From positions 62,001 to 126,000 of the forward strand of contig NZ_JRJG01000038.1 in NCBI RefSeq assembly GCF_000759435.1: a stretch of DNA of 64,000 nt, written 5' to 3'. This document shows, piece by piece, positions 52,989 to 61,873 of the stretch; within the stretch, counting starts at the first letter, position 1; each line of letters starts with the position of its first letter. Below the pieces are notes generated by a model. That model saw only the letters and a program-made list of their open reading frames with translations. It was not told the DNA's origin and did no database searches. This stretch comes from Hoeflea sp. BAL378. Its GTDB lineage: Bacteria; Pseudomonadota; Alphaproteobacteria; Rhizobiales; Rhizobiaceae. Both the position numbers and the translations under genes were made by a program.

Positions 52989-53933
52989 TCAGTTTCCGTT
53001 CATTTCCGCAATGTGGCCGAGCGTGGCCCGGTCGGTTTCGATTTCCGCCGCCGCTTGCGTCGCGTCCAGCCAGTAGATCTGGGCGCCGGTCTGGTCCGCC
53101 AGCTTCTTCGCTGCCTCGCTGGCGATGACTTCCTTGGCAACCGCGGCAATCTTCTCCCGCGCTTCCGCAGGAACTTCCTTGCGGACGAACAGCCCGTTCC
53201 AGGTGGCCAGTTTCAGTTCCGGACGCAGCTCGCCCAGGGTGGGGACATCCGGCAGGGTGGCTATACGGCTAGTGGTGAACGCCGCTAAGGGCTTGATCTC
53301 GTCCAGGCAGGGCTGGATCAATTGCAGCGTGGTGTTGATCACGTCGGCGTCGCCCGAAGCCAGCGTATTGCAGTCGAGCGCATCAAACGCCGCGTCGGCG
53401 CCCCATTTGAAGCCGAAAGCGGACTGGGCCGCCATGGTGATCTCGGTCGGGGTGGCGCCGGCGCCGAAATGCCCGACGACGACCTTGTGGTCCTGCGCAT
53501 AGGCCGCGAGCTCTTCCATGGTGCTGAAGGGGGCGTCCTTGCCGGCGGCAAGGATGAAGGGATAGGTCAGGAAGATGCCGACCGGTTCGAAAGGCTGGTC
53601 GGCGAGGTCCGGGATGCCGATCATGTGGCCGATCAGCGGCACATCGAGCACGAAGGAGCCAATGGTGTACCCGTCGCCCGGCGCCTGGGCGACGCTCACC
53701 GCGCCGGGGAAGGGACCGCCGCCGCCGCCGGGCCGGTTCACGACCGCCGATGGCACGCCGTAGGTTTCCTGGAATTTGTCGGCGATCATCCGGGTCAGGA
53801 TGTCCTCGAGATCCCCGGGAGGGAACGGCACGACGAATTCGACCGGCTTCTCCGGATATTCCGCCAGCGTCGTCTGGCTGCCGGCGAAGATGGCGGCAAC
53901 AGCCGTGGCGGCCATCAGTGTTTTCTTTAACAT
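52989..53933 (-). CDS. TctC-family periplasmic binding protein
   Basis: The 314-residue solute-binding protein has a Sec signal (MLKKTLMAATAVAAIFAGSQ, cleavage near TLA at 27) and the Bug/TctC opening YPEKPVEFVVPFPPGD. VVNRPGGGGG is the carboxylate-binding loop. Later KDAPFSTMEELAAYAQ and WNGLFVRKEVPAEAREKIAAV follow. Two cysteines (in DALDCN and IQPCLDE) may form a disulfide. It faces its presumed membrane partners and shares a divergent promoter region with the Rieske oxygenase cluster, suggesting that the transporter feeds that pathway. GGGAGAATGAAA precedes ATG 53933. Confidence 0.92.
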   Translation of the reverse strand: MLKKTLMAATAVAAIFAGSQTTLAEYPEKPVEFVVPFPPGDLEDILTRMIADKFQETYGVPSAVVNRPGGGGGPFPGAVSVAQAPGDGYTIGSFVLDVPLIGHMIGIPDLADQPFEPVGIFLTYPFILAAGKDAPFSTMEELAAYAQDHKVVVGHFGAGATPTEITMAAQSAFGFKWGADAAFDALDCNTLASGDADVINTTLQLIQPCLDEIKPLAAFTTSRIATLPDVPTLGELRPELKLATWNGLFVRKEVPAEAREKIAAVAKEVIASEAAKKLADQTGAQIYWLDATQAAAEIETDRATLGHIAEMNGN

Positions 53934-54222
53934 TTCATTCTCCCAGTTTGGTTTGACATTGCTGTTCGCGGTGTCCGGGCCCGACCACCCTTGGTCGTTT
54001 CTTCGAGAGCGCCCTTCCACTTCACCCTGTTCATGGCCGCCGGTCCTCCGAAGCCTCGGAGAAGGACGCCATTCGCCGCATGTGCCGCGTTCTCCCTCGG
54101 ATTGGCCGGGTGCCCGGAAGGAGCCCGGAGGCCCGGCCGGAATTGCAATACATGCTAATGCATAATTTTACAGCTAAAACGATGGAAATCAATCCGAGTC
54201 CTGCAATTGCCGAGCAAATAGC

Positions 54223-54257
54223 TTGACAGGCATTATTTCATATATAAAACTATGCAA
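54223..54257 (+). promoter_or_regulatory. Promoter/operator of the Rieske oxygenase cluster
   Basis: The 342-base divergent gap (53934-54275) is AT-rich from about 54150. TTGACA at 54223-54228 is a candidate -35 box. TTTCATATATAAA at 54236-54248 is the exact reverse complement of the element at 8982 and continues to ATGCAA in both places. A TATAAA overlaps the element but is only 14 bases from TTGACA, so the -10 box is uncertain. An operator overlapping the core promoter implies repression. Confidence 0.5.
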
Positions 54258-54275
54258 AACCATAAAGTGTGTGAG

Positions 54276-55220
54276 ATGCGGACCAACACCTACCAGCTCC
54301 GGTCATCGGCGTATGAGACCGTTGACATAAAGAGGCTTGAATTCGTCGGCGTGGACGGTGCGGAAGTGGCCTGGTCCGCGGGTGCGCATGTTCGCGTGCA
54401 CCTGACCGACGGAACCAGCCGGGCCTATTCGCTGCTCGCTCTGCCCGGGCCGGACTTGGGAGGCCTGGTGCTGGGCGTTCTGCTTGAGAAGGGCGGCCGG
54501 GGCGGGTCCCGCTTCATGCACGCCCTCAAGCCGGGCGACAAGGTCCGGATCTCGGACCCGGTCAACCAGTTCGCCCTGCAGGACCATGACGGGCCCGCAA
54601 TCCTGATCGCCGGTGGCATCGGGATCACGCCGATCCTGTCGATGGCCGACGAGCTTTCGCGCGCGGGCCGGCGGTTCGACGTGCATTACGCGGGACGAAG
54701 CGAGGGCAGGCTGGCGTTTGTCGACGACATGAAACGGATCTGCGGCGACCGGCTGCATCTCCATTACGACGATCAGGACACCGCGCTCGATATCGCCGCC
54801 GTGCTGAAAGCGGCAGCCAGGAACGCCCACGTCTATTTCTGCGGGCCGACCGGCATGATCGAGGCCGTCAAGGCGATCGCGGGCAGTCAGGGATTCCCGC
54901 CGGACCAGCTCCACTACGAGCTCTTCTCAGCCGAGATCGACCACGCATCGGACACGGCCTTCGATGTTGTCGTGAAGAGTTCGGGGCAGGTGGTTCACGT
55001 CCCCGCCGACAAGACGATCATCGAGGCGCTGGAGGAGGCGGGTCTCGACCCGCTCTACGACTGCAAGCGGGGCGATTGCGGGATCTGCCAGTGCGAGGTG
55101 ATCGAGGGCGAGCCCGATCACCGGGACATCATTCTCACCGACGCCGAAAAGGCTTCGGGGAAAGTCATGCAGATTTGTGTTTCGCGGTCGAAGACGCCGC
55201 GACTGGTTCTGGATATTTGA
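54276..55220 (+). CDS. VanB/phthalate-dioxygenase-type oxygenase reductase
   Basis: The 314-residue reductase has an FMN/FAD-binding barrel (SAGAHVRVHLTDGTSRAYSL, with R-x-Y-S at 49-52) and an NAD domain (GPAILIAGGIGITPILSMADEL). A C-terminal plant-type [2Fe-2S] ferredoxin domain has cysteines at about 263, 268, 271 and 301 (DCKRGDCGICQC and QICVS). It passes electrons from NADH directly to the Rieske oxygenase, so no separate ferredoxin is needed. I prefer ATG 54276; an ATG at 54252 would add eight residues but lies within the promoter element. It lies 18 bases before the oxygenase gene. Confidence 0.92.
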   Translation: MRTNTYQLRSSAYETVDIKRLEFVGVDGAEVAWSAGAHVRVHLTDGTSRAYSLLALPGPDLGGLVLGVLLEKGGRGGSRFMHALKPGDKVRISDPVNQFALQDHDGPAILIAGGIGITPILSMADELSRAGRRFDVHYAGRSEGRLAFVDDMKRICGDRLHLHYDDQDTALDIAAVLKAAARNAHVYFCGPTGMIEAVKAIAGSQGFPPDQLHYELFSAEIDHASDTAFDVVVKSSGQVVHVPADKTIIEALEEAGLDPLYDCKRGDCGICQCEVIEGEPDHRDIILTDAEKASGKVMQICVSRSKTPRLVLDI

Positions 55221-55238
55221 TCCGCAAGGGAGGTTGTC

Positions 55239-56579
55239 ATGGACCGATACCGTGGGAATGCGAAAGCCATACGAGACCTGGTGAAAGGCTATGCCGTTCA
55301 CCGGGATACCTATGTGGACAAGGAGATTTTCGACCTGGAGATGGAAAGCCTGTTTCCAAACACCTGGGTCTATGTCGGCCATGCCAGCCAGTTGAAGAAT
55401 ACGGGCGATTTCATCACCTCGAAAATCGGCCACCAGCCGCTGCTGATCTCCCGCCATCGCGACGGCGAGATCTACGTCCTGCACAACCGGTGCCCGCACA
55501 AGGGCGTCAAGATCGCCTCCGAGGCCTGCGGCAACACCGGCAAGTTCTTCCGCTGTCCCTATCACGCCTGGTCGTTCAAGACCGACGGATCGATTCTCGC
55601 GATCCCGCTGAAAAAGGGATACGAGGGAACCGGGTTCGATACGGATGCCGCATCCGAAGGACTGGCCCGCGTCAGGAACGTCAAGATCTATCGCGATTTC
55701 ATCTTCGCCCGGCTCGCCGACAACGGGCTCTCCTTTGAAGATTATTTCGGCGAGTCCCTGTCGACCATCGACAACATGATCGACCGGTCTCCCGAAGGCA
55801 AACTCGAGATCATTGCCGCGCCGATCCGCTATATGCACCAGTGCAACTGGAAGATGCTGGTCGACAACCAGACCGACACTTGCCATCCGATGGTCGCCCA
55901 TGAAAGCTCCGCCGGCACGGCGGTCAGCGTCTGGGAGCGCGAGAAGCACAAGTTCACCGAAACCCCGATGGCCGTGCAGCTCTATGCGCCGTTCATGTCG
56001 CCCTACGAGTTCTATGAGGGAGCGGGCATCCGCGTCTGGCCGAACGGCCATGGCCATACCGGCGTCTCTGGCTCGATCCACCAGGACTATGACGACGTGT
56101 CCGAATACATGACCAGGATGGAGGCGGCCTATGGACCCGAAAGGGCCAGGGCGATCCTGGGCGATGTCCGCCACAACACGATCTATTTCCCCAATATCAT
56201 GGTCAAGGGGCCGGTTCAGATCCTGCGCAACTTCATCCCCCTCGCCGTCGACAAGACCCTGGTCGAGAGCTTTGTCTTCCGTCTGGTCGGGGCGCCGGAC
56301 AAGCTATATGAGCGATCTCTTATGTACAACCGCTTCATCAATGCGCCCACCTCGATCGTCGGCCACGACGACCTCGAAATGTACGAGCGGGCCCAGGAAG
56401 GGCTGCGCTCGGACGGCAATGAATGGATCGACCTTCACCGCCTGTACGAGGCGGACGAGCCGCGCGACGCGAACGAGGTGGTCAACGGAACCTCCGAGCG
56501 GCAGATGCGCAACCAGTTCTATGCCTGGAGCAAGTTCATGACCCTCAACATGGATCAAAGCGTGGAGGCCGCGGAATGA
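55239..56579 (+). CDS. Rieske non-heme iron ring-hydroxylating oxygenase, alpha subunit
   Basis: The 446-residue subunit has the Rieske motif C85-x-H87 in NRCPHKGV and C106-x2-H109 in RCPYHAWSF. The mononuclear iron site N/D209-213, H216 and H221 lies in MLVDNQTDTCHPMVAH. A beta subunit follows, so it is an alpha3beta3-type oxygenase. Salicylate 5-hydroxylase, anthranilate and benzoate-type dioxygenases share this layout. The substrate is unknown; the adjacent gentisate genes make a hydroxybenzoate-type substrate conceivable, but the CoA-dependent downstream genes argue for something else. Confidence 0.92.
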   Translation: MDRYRGNAKAIRDLVKGYAVHRDTYVDKEIFDLEMESLFPNTWVYVGHASQLKNTGDFITSKIGHQPLLISRHRDGEIYVLHNRCPHKGVKIASEACGNTGKFFRCPYHAWSFKTDGSILAIPLKKGYEGTGFDTDAASEGLARVRNVKIYRDFIFARLADNGLSFEDYFGESLSTIDNMIDRSPEGKLEIIAAPIRYMHQCNWKMLVDNQTDTCHPMVAHESSAGTAVSVWEREKHKFTETPMAVQLYAPFMSPYEFYEGAGIRVWPNGHGHTGVSGSIHQDYDDVSEYMTRMEAAYGPERARAILGDVRHNTIYFPNIMVKGPVQILRNFIPLAVDKTLVESFVFRLVGAPDKLYERSLMYNRFINAPTSIVGHDDLEMYERAQEGLRSDGNEWIDLHRLYEADEPRDANEVVNGTSERQMRNQFYAWSKFMTLNMDQSVEAAE

Positions 56580-57049
56580 AACCGGACCGGATTGTGGACT
56601 TCATCTATGATGAGGTCGCGGCTCTCGACGAGATGCGCTGGGAAGACTGGCTGGCGTTGTTTCACGAGGAGGGGCGCTACTGGATGCCGCTCGAATGGAA
56701 GCAGCAGGATCCGATCATGCAGCCGTCGCTGATGTATGAAGACCGGCTGCTGCTGACGGTGCGGGTCGAGCGCCTTGCCGGCGAACGCACCTTCAGCCAG
56801 AAGCCCAAGAGCCGTTGCCACCACCTGCTCGAGCGGCCGCGCGTCCTGTCGCTCGGCGAGGACGACGGCGTCTGCAAGGCCAGGACCTCCTTCATCTACA
56901 CCGAAACCCGCGGCGATCAGCTCGAGCGCTATTCGGGCTGGGTGTCGCATCACCTGGTCGACGTGGACGGAGCGCTGAAGATCAAGCTCAAGCGGATCGA
57001 CCTGATCAATTTCGATGCCCCCTTCGGCAATCTCCAACTCTTCATCTAG
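56576..57049 (+). CDS. Ring-hydroxylating oxygenase, beta subunit
   Basis: The 157-residue NTF2-fold subunit has DFIYDEVAALDEMRWEDWLALFHEEGRYWMPLEW and SRCHHLLERPRVL, with C-terminal KLKRIDLINFDAPFGNLQLFI, all typical of BenB/NagH-like small subunits. It provides structure to the oxygenase. ATG 56576 overlaps the alpha stop (ATGA). Confidence 0.92.
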   Translation: MKPDRIVDFIYDEVAALDEMRWEDWLALFHEEGRYWMPLEWKQQDPIMQPSLMYEDRLLLTVRVERLAGERTFSQKPKSRCHHLLERPRVLSLGEDDGVCKARTSFIYTETRGDQLERYSGWVSHHLVDVDGALKIKLKRIDLINFDAPFGNLQLFI

Positions 57050-57057
57050 GGCGGCGC

Positions 57058-58671
57058 ATGTCCCACCAAACCGTTTTCGAACGCTTCTCTGACGCCGTCC
57101 ATCGGCGTGGCGACGCGCCCTTTCTGCAGGTTCTGGACGAGACCGCCCGCATCTACGCGATCCCGGCCGGTGAAGTCTCCTATGCCGAAATGGGGGAACG
57201 CGTCGGCCGCTGGGCCAAGCGGTTCGCCGGGGCCGGCTACGGGGCAGGGCACCGCGTCGGATTGCTGCTGCAGAACCGGCCGGTCTATCTGGAGATCTGG
57301 CTGGCGCTCAACAGCCTCGGCGCTTCGGTCGTGCCGATCAATCCCGACCTGCGGCTGGCGGAGCTCGAATACCTGGCCGCCCACTCGGAAATGATCCTGG
57401 CGATCGTCCTGCCCGAGAGGGCAGACGAAGTGCGCCAGGCGGCCACAAATGCGGGTCTCACCCTGCCGGTCATCTCCCCCGGAGACACGCTGCCCGAAGC
57501 GACCCTCCCCGCTTCGGGCGGCGTGAATCTGGGGAGTTCCACCGAATGCGCCCTACTCTACACGTCCGGAACCACCGGCCAGCCCAAGGGCTGCATCCTG
57601 AGCAACGAGTACTTCCTGCATTCCGGCGACTGGTATGAGACGACCGGCGGATATATCAGCCTGCGCAAGGACTGCGAGCGGATGCTCACGCCCCTGCCGG
57701 TGTTCCACATGAATGCCATGGCCGTCTCGGTCATGGCGATGATCACGGTTGGCGGCTGCATCATCCTTCTGGACCGGTTTCATCCCCGGAGCTGGTGGCA
57801 GTCGGTGCGCGAGAGCCGCGCCACGGTGGTTCACTATCTGGGCGTCATGCCGTCGATGCTGAGCGGCGCAGAACCATCGCCGGCGGACCGGGATCATTCG
57901 GTGAGGTTCGGGTTCGGCGCCGGCGTGGACAAGAAGCTGCACGAGCCCTTCGAACAGCGCTTCGGCTTCCCGCTCATCGAGGCCTGGGCGATGACGGAAA
58001 CCGGCAGCGGCGGGGTGATCTGCGCTTTTGAAGAGCCGCGCAAGACCGGCACGTCCTGCTTCGGCCGCGCCGAGCCGGACGTCGAAGTGCGGGTGGTTGA
58101 CGATGCCGGGCACGACGTCGAGGGCGATGCGCCCGGCGAACTGCTGGTGCGGCGGGCCGGGGACAATCCCCGCTACGGGTTCTTTTCCGGATATCTGAAG
58201 AACCGGCAGGCCACCGACGAGGTCTGGGAAGGGGGCTGGTTTCACACCGGCGATATCGTCTCGCGGGATGCGGATGGCTCGTTTCATTTCATCGACCGCA
58301 AGAAGAACGTCATCCGCCGGTCGGGCGAAAACATCGCCGCGGTGGAAGTTGAGACCATCCTTAATCGCCATCCCGACATCCGCATGACCGCGGCTGCGGC
58401 GACGCCGGACGAGACCCGCGGCGACGAGGTTGCCGTCGTCATCGTCCTTGGCGCCGGCGACGGGTCGGCCGGCAAGGCGGAGGAGATCGTGCAGTGGGCG
58501 CTGGACCAGATGGCCTATTACAAGGTCCCGGGCTGGGTGTCCTTCGTCCCGGAACTGCCCTTGACCGCCACGCAGAAAATCCTGCGGGGAAAGGTCAAGG
58601 ACCTGGTCGCCGACCTCATGGCCAGGGGCGAGTTCCATGACACGCGCGCGCTCAAGAGGCGGCGGGTTTGA
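57058..58671 (+). CDS. AMP-dependent acyl-CoA synthetase/ligase
   Basis: The 537-residue adenylate-forming enzyme has the P-loop LLYTSGTTGQPKGCIL near residue 167, AWAMTETGSGG, the hinge aspartate region WFHTGDIVSRDADGSFHFIDRKKNVIRRSGENI and the C-terminal catalytic lysine in LTATQKILRGK. It activates a carboxylic acid as its CoA thioester. Its placement after a Rieske oxygenase suggests that a hydroxylated or dearomatised acid is converted to CoA for thiolytic or beta-oxidation-like steps. The related crotonobetaine/carnitine-CoA ligase branch is similar in sequence. The next gene overlaps its stop. Confidence 0.92.
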   Translation: MSHQTVFERFSDAVHRRGDAPFLQVLDETARIYAIPAGEVSYAEMGERVGRWAKRFAGAGYGAGHRVGLLLQNRPVYLEIWLALNSLGASVVPINPDLRLAELEYLAAHSEMILAIVLPERADEVRQAATNAGLTLPVISPGDTLPEATLPASGGVNLGSSTECALLYTSGTTGQPKGCILSNEYFLHSGDWYETTGGYISLRKDCERMLTPLPVFHMNAMAVSVMAMITVGGCIILLDRFHPRSWWQSVRESRATVVHYLGVMPSMLSGAEPSPADRDHSVRFGFGAGVDKKLHEPFEQRFGFPLIEAWAMTETGSGGVICAFEEPRKTGTSCFGRAEPDVEVRVVDDAGHDVEGDAPGELLVRRAGDNPRYGFFSGYLKNRQATDEVWEGGWFHTGDIVSRDADGSFHFIDRKKNVIRRSGENIAAVEVETILNRHPDIRMTAAAATPDETRGDEVAVVIVLGAGDGSAGKAEEIVQWALDQMAYYKVPGWVSFVPELPLTATQKILRGKVKDLVADLMARGEFHDTRALKRRRV

Positions 58672-59840
58672 CCCGGCGCCCGGCCGCCTATGACGGCGTC
58701 GCGGTCTGCTGCCCCGTCACCGTGCCCTATGTCCGCTACTCGCCTGAAACCGCGCATTGGTGGGCCGGCGCCGCGTTGAGCGCGCTCGGCGAACGCACTG
58801 GTCTCGGGCCGGCCGATATCGACGGGTTCTGTTTCGCCAGCTTTTCGTCGGGACCCGACAGCGTGGTCGGCATGATCCAGCATCTGGGGCTCTGCCCGAG
58901 ATGGATGGACCACATTCCCACAGGCGGCGCCAGCGGGGTCATGGCACTCCGACGTGCGGCGCGCGCCGTCCAGTCGGGCGACGCCGACCTTGTCGTCTGC
59001 CTTGCCGCCGACACCAACCAGGTCGACAGCTTCCGCCAGACCCTTGCCGGGTTCTCGCGGTTTTCCCAAGACGCGATGTATCCCTATGGCTTTGGCGGGC
59101 CGAACGCGACCTTCGCGCTGATCACCGACAATTTCATGCGCACCTATGGGGTCGGGCGCGAAAGCTTCGGCAAGCTCTGCGTGGCGCAACGGGCAAACGC
59201 CCTGTCCAACCCGCATGCCTTGATGAAGCGCCCGCTGAGCCTTGACCAATACATGTCGTCCCGGGCGATCAGCGACCCGGTACATCTTCTCGATTGCGTC
59301 ATGCCCTGCGCGGGCGCCGAAGCCTTCATCGTAACAACGGAAGAGAAGGCGGCATCCCTGGGGCTTGCTGCAGCCTCGATCAAGGCGACGATCGAGCGCC
59401 ACAACGCCTTTCCCGAAGACCCCATCCAGGTCCGTGGCGGATGGGTCAGGGATGTTGACACGCTGTGGGAGGCAGCCGGCTGCAGTCCCGAAGACATGGA
59501 TACGATCCAGTTCTACGACGATTATCCGGTGATCGTGGCCATGCAGATGGAGGATCTCGGCTTCTGCCGGAAGGGCGAAGTCGCGGGCTTCATCGACAGG
59601 CATGATTTCACGATCTCGGGATCGTTGCCGCTCAACACCAATGGCGGCCAGCTCTCCGCAGGCCAGGCGGGTGCGGCCGGCGGGTTCCAGAACGTCACCG
59701 AGGCGTTGAGGCAGGTGCTGGGGTGCCCGCTGGGCGACCAGGTTCCCGACGCCAGGCGGGCGCTGGTGTCGGGATTTGGACTTGTGAATTACGACCGCGG
59801 CGTCTGCACCGGCGCCGCCGTGCTGGAAGGGGCGACCTGA
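58668..59840 (+). CDS. Thiolase-like protein without nucleophilic cysteine
   Basis: The 390-residue protein has the thiolase fold (GERTGLGPADIDGFCFASFS, GDADLVVCLAADTN, LPLNTNGGQLSAGQAGAAGGFQNVTEA). Where canonical thiolases have a nucleophilic cysteine in CxSG it has GGASG (residues 86-90). That pattern is seen in SCPx-like or nondecarboxylating thiolase-family proteins that need a DUF35 partner. The HDAF histidine region reads FYDDYP. The start is TTG 58668 overlapping the ligase stop (TTGA). The DUF35 partner is the next gene. BbsB, half of benzoylsuccinyl-CoA thiolase, is a functional analogue. Confidence 0.85.
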   Translation: MTRRPAAYDGVAVCCPVTVPYVRYSPETAHWWAGAALSALGERTGLGPADIDGFCFASFSSGPDSVVGMIQHLGLCPRWMDHIPTGGASGVMALRRAARAVQSGDADLVVCLAADTNQVDSFRQTLAGFSRFSQDAMYPYGFGGPNATFALITDNFMRTYGVGRESFGKLCVAQRANALSNPHALMKRPLSLDQYMSSRAISDPVHLLDCVMPCAGAEAFIVTTEEKAASLGLAAASIKATIERHNAFPEDPIQVRGGWVRDVDTLWEAAGCSPEDMDTIQFYDDYPVIVAMQMEDLGFCRKGEVAGFIDRHDFTISGSLPLNTNGGQLSAGQAGAAGGFQNVTEALRQVLGCPLGDQVPDARRALVSGFGLVNYDRGVCTGAAVLEGAT

Positions 59841-59841
59841 C

Positions 59842-61080
59842 ATGAGCAATCCCCTTTCTCCCCCTAAGCGCAAGGATCCGCTGACGCCGTCCCGGCTGGG
59901 CCATGTCCCGCCGCGTCTGCGCAGCCGCGCCGCCAAGGCGATGGCGGTCCGCGCCGGGCAGGGGCGGTTCGTCCTGCAGGTCTGCGAGGGGTGCAGCGAA
60001 GCGACCTATCCGCCCAGAGACCGCTGCCCTCACTGCTGGGGGGAGTTGCGCTGGGCCGACCAGCCGCAGACCGCGGTCCTGCTGGCGGAAACCGTCGTGC
60101 GCGCAACCACCGACAACTTCTTTCGCGAACATCTGCCCTGGCGGATCGGGACGGTTCAGCTCGACGCCGGCCCCACCGCGGTGGCGCATCTTCACGGCGA
60201 CGTCGCGATCGGTGACCAGGTGAGAATGCGCCTGGTCCTGGATCGCGGCGGCAATCCCGCCCTGTTCGCCCTGCCGTTGAAGGAGACACCGCATATGCAG
60301 GATGACCCGCAACTGCGCGTCTTCACCTCGGCGCCGAAGCACCGCCGTATTCTCGTCACCGACGGACGGACCAGGCTTGGGCAGGATGTCGCGCAGGCGC
60401 TGCTTGCGGCCGGCGCGGGCACGGTCTTTCTTGGCAATTCCGACCCGCTGCTCCGCCATGACGGGGAGGAGTGGATCGCGTCGACGCCCAATATCGACAT
60501 GGTGCCGCTGGACCTGACCGACAGCCGCAGCGTGAGCGAGCTGGCCGGCACGCTTGGCGGCCGCGTCGATATCATCGTCAACACCGCAGGCTATGTCCGC
60601 CCCGGGGGCGTGTCGTCCGGCAGCAGGCTTGCGACGCTGCAGACGGCCATGGACATCAATGCCTTCGGGCTGCTGCGGCTGGCGCAGTCCTTTGGCCCGG
60701 CCCTGGGCGCGCGCTCGGATGACGGCGTGAATTCCGCCGCCGCCTTCGTCGACATCAATTCCATCTATGCCATGACCGGCAACGCGGGATTTGCCGGGTT
60801 CGCGGCAAGTGCCGCGGCCAGGCTGTCGCTGGTCGCCGGTCTTCGCGGCGAGATGGCGTCCGTCGGCATCCGTGTTGCGAGCGTGCTGTGCGGACCGATT
60901 GACGATGCGTGGCATCAGGCGGTGCCGCCGCCCAAGGTCGCGACATCCAGGGTCGCGCAGGCTGTCGTCCAGGTGCTTCAGGACGGGTTGGAACAGGTGT
61001 GCGTCGGCGATGTCGCCGAGGACCTGGCGGCGCGCTGGCAGCAGGATCCATTTTTGACCATCCGAGAGGAAAACCTATGA
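59842..61080 (+). CDS. Fusion of DUF35 zinc-ribbon/OB protein with a degenerate SDR domain
   Basis: The 412-residue protein has two parts. Residues about 40-150 form a DUF35 module: a zinc ribbon with C48, C51, C62 and C65 (CEGCSEATYPPRDRCPHC), then an OB-fold (AETVVRATTDNFFREHLPWR to VRMRLVL). Residues about 168-405 form a short-chain dehydrogenase fold with NTAGY and MDINAFGLLRLAQ. The glycine-rich turn is TDGRTRLG rather than TGxxxGxG. Counting 13 from S307, the catalytic tyrosine is F320 and the lysine is A324. The SDR half therefore looks catalytically dead and may dimerise with the live SDR at 61874. The fusion recalls BbsA plus BbsC joined. Confidence 0.85.
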   Translation: MSNPLSPPKRKDPLTPSRLGHVPPRLRSRAAKAMAVRAGQGRFVLQVCEGCSEATYPPRDRCPHCWGELRWADQPQTAVLLAETVVRATTDNFFREHLPWRIGTVQLDAGPTAVAHLHGDVAIGDQVRMRLVLDRGGNPALFALPLKETPHMQDDPQLRVFTSAPKHRRILVTDGRTRLGQDVAQALLAAGAGTVFLGNSDPLLRHDGEEWIASTPNIDMVPLDLTDSRSVSELAGTLGGRVDIIVNTAGYVRPGGVSSGSRLATLQTAMDINAFGLLRLAQSFGPALGARSDDGVNSAAAFVDINSIYAMTGNAGFAGFAASAAARLSLVAGLRGEMASVGIRVASVLCGPIDDAWHQAVPPPKVATSRVAQAVVQVLQDGLEQVCVGDVAEDLAARWQQDPFLTIREENL

Positions 61081-61868
61081 GCAATTCCGGTTCGTTGTGC
61101 GCTGAGATGGCCGCGGCCCTGGTCAGCGGAAAGCTGAAATGCGTCGACTTGACCAATACACTGTCCCCCGATTTTCCGGTGATTGTGTTGCCCGCCGAGT
61201 TCGGCCAGTGCGCGCCTTTCCGGGTTGAGACCGTGTCGCGCTACGACGACAACGGCCCGGCCTGGTACTGGAACAACATCAGCATGAATGAACATACCGG
61301 CACCCATTTCGATGCGCCGGCTCACTGGGTGACGGGCAGGGACCTGCCGTCCAACACGGTCGATGCAGTCCCGGTCAGCGACTTTGTCGCGCCTGCGGTT
61401 GTCGTCGATATTTCCGCGGAAGCTGCCGCGGATGCGGATTTCGTGCTGACCCGGGCCTTTCTCGAGGACTGGGAAACCCGCAACGGCAAGATCCCGCCCC
61501 GGCACTGGGTCGCCCTGCGCACCGACTGGTACAAGCGGGTCGGCACCCCGGACTATCTCAACCTCAAGAAGGACGGCGCGCATTCGCCCGGTCCGGATGC
61601 AGGCGCCATGGAGTTCCTGGTGCATGAGCGGGACTGCATCGGCCTGGCTGTCGAGACGGTGGGAACCGATGCAGGACAGGGCTCCCATTTCAACCCGCCG
61701 ATGCCCGCCCATTCGATCCTGCACGGCAATGGCCGCTATGGGCTCCAGTGTCTCACCAATCTTGACAAGCTGCCGACCTTCGGCGCGATGATCGTTGCGG
61801 CACCGTTGAAAATTCAGGGCGGCTCGGCCAGCCCCTTGCGCGTCTTCGCGCTCTATGACGCGGAGTAA
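61077..61868 (+). CDS. Cyclase-family metal-dependent hydrolase
   Basis: The 263-residue protein has the family zinc motif H-x-G-T-H-x-D-x-P-x-H at H73, H77, D79 and H83 (NEHTGTHFDAPAHW), preceded by CVDLTNTLSPDFPV. Known members are kynurenine formamidase, isatin hydrolase and (putative) cyclases. They cleave amide or lactam bonds or open rings. ATG 61077 overlaps the fusion gene's stop (ATGA), so it acts in the same pathway. It may open a lactone or N-heterocycle generated after oxygenation; the substrate is unknown. Confidence 0.88.
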   Translation: MSNSGSLCAEMAAALVSGKLKCVDLTNTLSPDFPVIVLPAEFGQCAPFRVETVSRYDDNGPAWYWNNISMNEHTGTHFDAPAHWVTGRDLPSNTVDAVPVSDFVAPAVVVDISAEAAADADFVLTRAFLEDWETRNGKIPPRHWVALRTDWYKRVGTPDYLNLKKDGAHSPGPDAGAMEFLVHERDCIGLAVETVGTDAGQGSHFNPPMPAHSILHGNGRYGLQCLTNLDKLPTFGAMIVAAPLKIQGGSASPLRVFALYDAE

Positions 61869-61873
61869 GGCGC

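Noticed and set aside
54223-54248. Canonical sigma-70 promoter (TTGACA with TATAAA)
   Set aside because: The spacer is only 14 bases, so I list the region as a promoter/operator without fixing the -10 box.
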